Origin: Fragilariopsis cylindrus CCMP1102 | Taxonomy: Eukaryota > Bacillariophyta > Bacillariophyceae > Bacillariales > Bacillariaceae | NCBI GenBank assembly: GCA_900095095.1 | Contig: FMBT01000317.1 | Location: 186,001 to 250,000 of the forward strand | Direction: 5' to 3' | Length of the DNA stretch: 64,000 bases | Shown: piece by piece, positions 63,231 through 64,000 of the stretch | How the letters are laid out: every line of letters begins with the position of its first letter | How positions within the stretch are numbered: the first letter of the stretch is position 1 | Translations under genes and position numbers: made by a program | The notes under the pieces: model-generated | What the model was told of the DNA's origin: nothing | Seen by the model: only the letters and a program-made list of their open reading frames with translations | Database searches by the model: none

Positions 63231-63951
63231 ATGAATTTCTCAAAGTATCAACTGATAAGAATCGTTTCCTTATCTTTGCCACAATATGCTTCAATAGTAA
63301 TAATCTTGCTGTTGTTGATGCAACAGCTAGCAGCAGCAGCAGCAAGTACCAATAACGACGACGATCCCAGAAAAATTGTGGAAAAATGGATAGCACAGGC
63401 ACGTGAACAATATCAGACATTACCGGATCAAGGAAAATTCTGTACCGGTGCTGTGGTGGGATTTGGTGCATCAAAAATAGCTGTCAATTCAGCTGTAAAA
63501 TTTGTTAAGCTTGCTGGTGCAGCTTTTATTGCGTAAGTTAATTAAAGTTCTATGAAGGAATGTTGGGATTTATAGATAGTGTATTTGTGACTTGTACATC
63601 TTTTAAAAAAGACGAAAGCTCCTGCTTATATATAAATCGACGTTCGTGATTTCTTTTTTTTTTTCACTTTTCTTCTTTTTTTTCCTACAACTTTTTTTTT
63701 TTTTCAGTACTGAAGCCCTGGAAGCAGCTGGTATATTAGATATGGAGCAAGCCTTCGATTCGAATGGGATAGAAAAGGAAAGTATGAAACGACGAGCATT
63801 AACTAAAATTAGTGAACTTCGTACGACCGTTCGTCAGAAATTGGATGGAGAAAATATTAAAAAATGGATGGAACAGGATCGAATGGGTGTACTGGGTGCA
63901 GCGACTGGTGCATTTTTTGGATTTTATTATAGAGATATAAATAAATATTAA
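63231..63951 (+). CDS. FUN14-like small membrane protein
   Basis: The head has a hydrophobic signal or anchor segment ('IVIILLLLMQQLAAAAA', residues 22-38). Then come 'PRKIVEKWIAQAREQYQTLP' and a Gly-rich helix pair, 'TGAVVGFGASKIAVNSAVKF' and, across the intron 63533-63707, 'GAAFIATEALEAAGILD'. The end is 'MGVLGAATGAFFGFYYRD'. Gly-x-x-x-Gly helices with this spacing are typical of FUN14 proteins (mitochondrial outer-membrane mitophagy receptors in animals; plastid or ER forms elsewhere). The product has about 181 residues. The intron has a strong pyrimidine tract before TTTCAG. The head could be an ER/plastid signal, so the membrane is uncertain. The frame is intact. Confidence 0.7.
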
Positions 63952-64000
63952 GATTGTTAATCATCATCAACAAATTGAAATCATCGCCTCGACTCACGGC

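Overview
The window looks like nuclear DNA of a diatom (stramenopile alga). Genes are dense on both strands and carry few, short GT-AG introns (about 105-275 nt where I could place both ends). Three products (HflX, a PAP/fibrillin protein and MutS2) start with a signal peptide ending in an ASAF-like motif, which is the plastid-import signature of diatoms. Runs of Ser and Asp encoded by GAC/GTC triplets, a helicase-associated-domain protein and a plant-type L-galactonolactone dehydrogenase fit the same picture. Genus cannot be told from the sequence alone. I found no tRNA, rRNA or CRISPR array.

Layout. 0.9-10 kb: Sec1/Munc18 protein (-), plastid HflX GTPase (-), class-3 lipase (+), plastid lipid-associated protein (-). 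10.2-18 kb: PRP8, the core splicing factor (-). 18.5-30.7 kb: a disordered unknown protein (+), threonine aldolase (-), L-2-hydroxyglutarate dehydrogenase (+), SART1/Snu66 (-), a small protein with a 'VEGAG..NG.Y' domain (+), a decayed leucine-rich-repeat gene (+) and a four-helix membrane protein (-). 31-37.7 kb: mitochondrial trifunctional enzyme alpha (-), a CpG-poor gene-free stretch, TGS1 cap hypermethylase (-). 38-47 kb: a TPR-like protein (+), GLDH of ascorbate synthesis (-), a helicase-associated-domain protein (+), an unknown 840-aa protein (-). 47.4-50.4 kb: a CpG-depleted DNA transposon with terminal inverted repeats. 50.5-64 kb: plastid MutS2 (+), a BioD-like P-loop protein (-), a SNAPC1-like protein with a seven-fold C-terminal repeat (+), exosome nuclease DIS3 (-), a FUN14-like membrane protein (+).

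Functional threads: RNA processing is strongly represented (PRP8, SART1, TGS1, perhaps SNAPC1, DIS3), alongside mitochondrial metabolism (HADHA, GLDH, L2HGDH) and plastid upkeep (HflX, MutS2, fibrillin). Nothing indicates operon-like coupling; several pairs are simply divergent or convergent.

A caution runs through the annotation. Most conserved genes are interrupted by single-base frame changes that the encoded protein families would not tolerate. In most of those I could phase, one base appears to be missing, usually from a mononucleotide run. I read these as consensus errors of a long-read assembly, so gene spans below are given across the breaks. MutS2 and the 840-aa gene are unbroken. 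Two genes differ because they carry in-frame stops: the LRR gene (several) and the helicase-associated gene (one).
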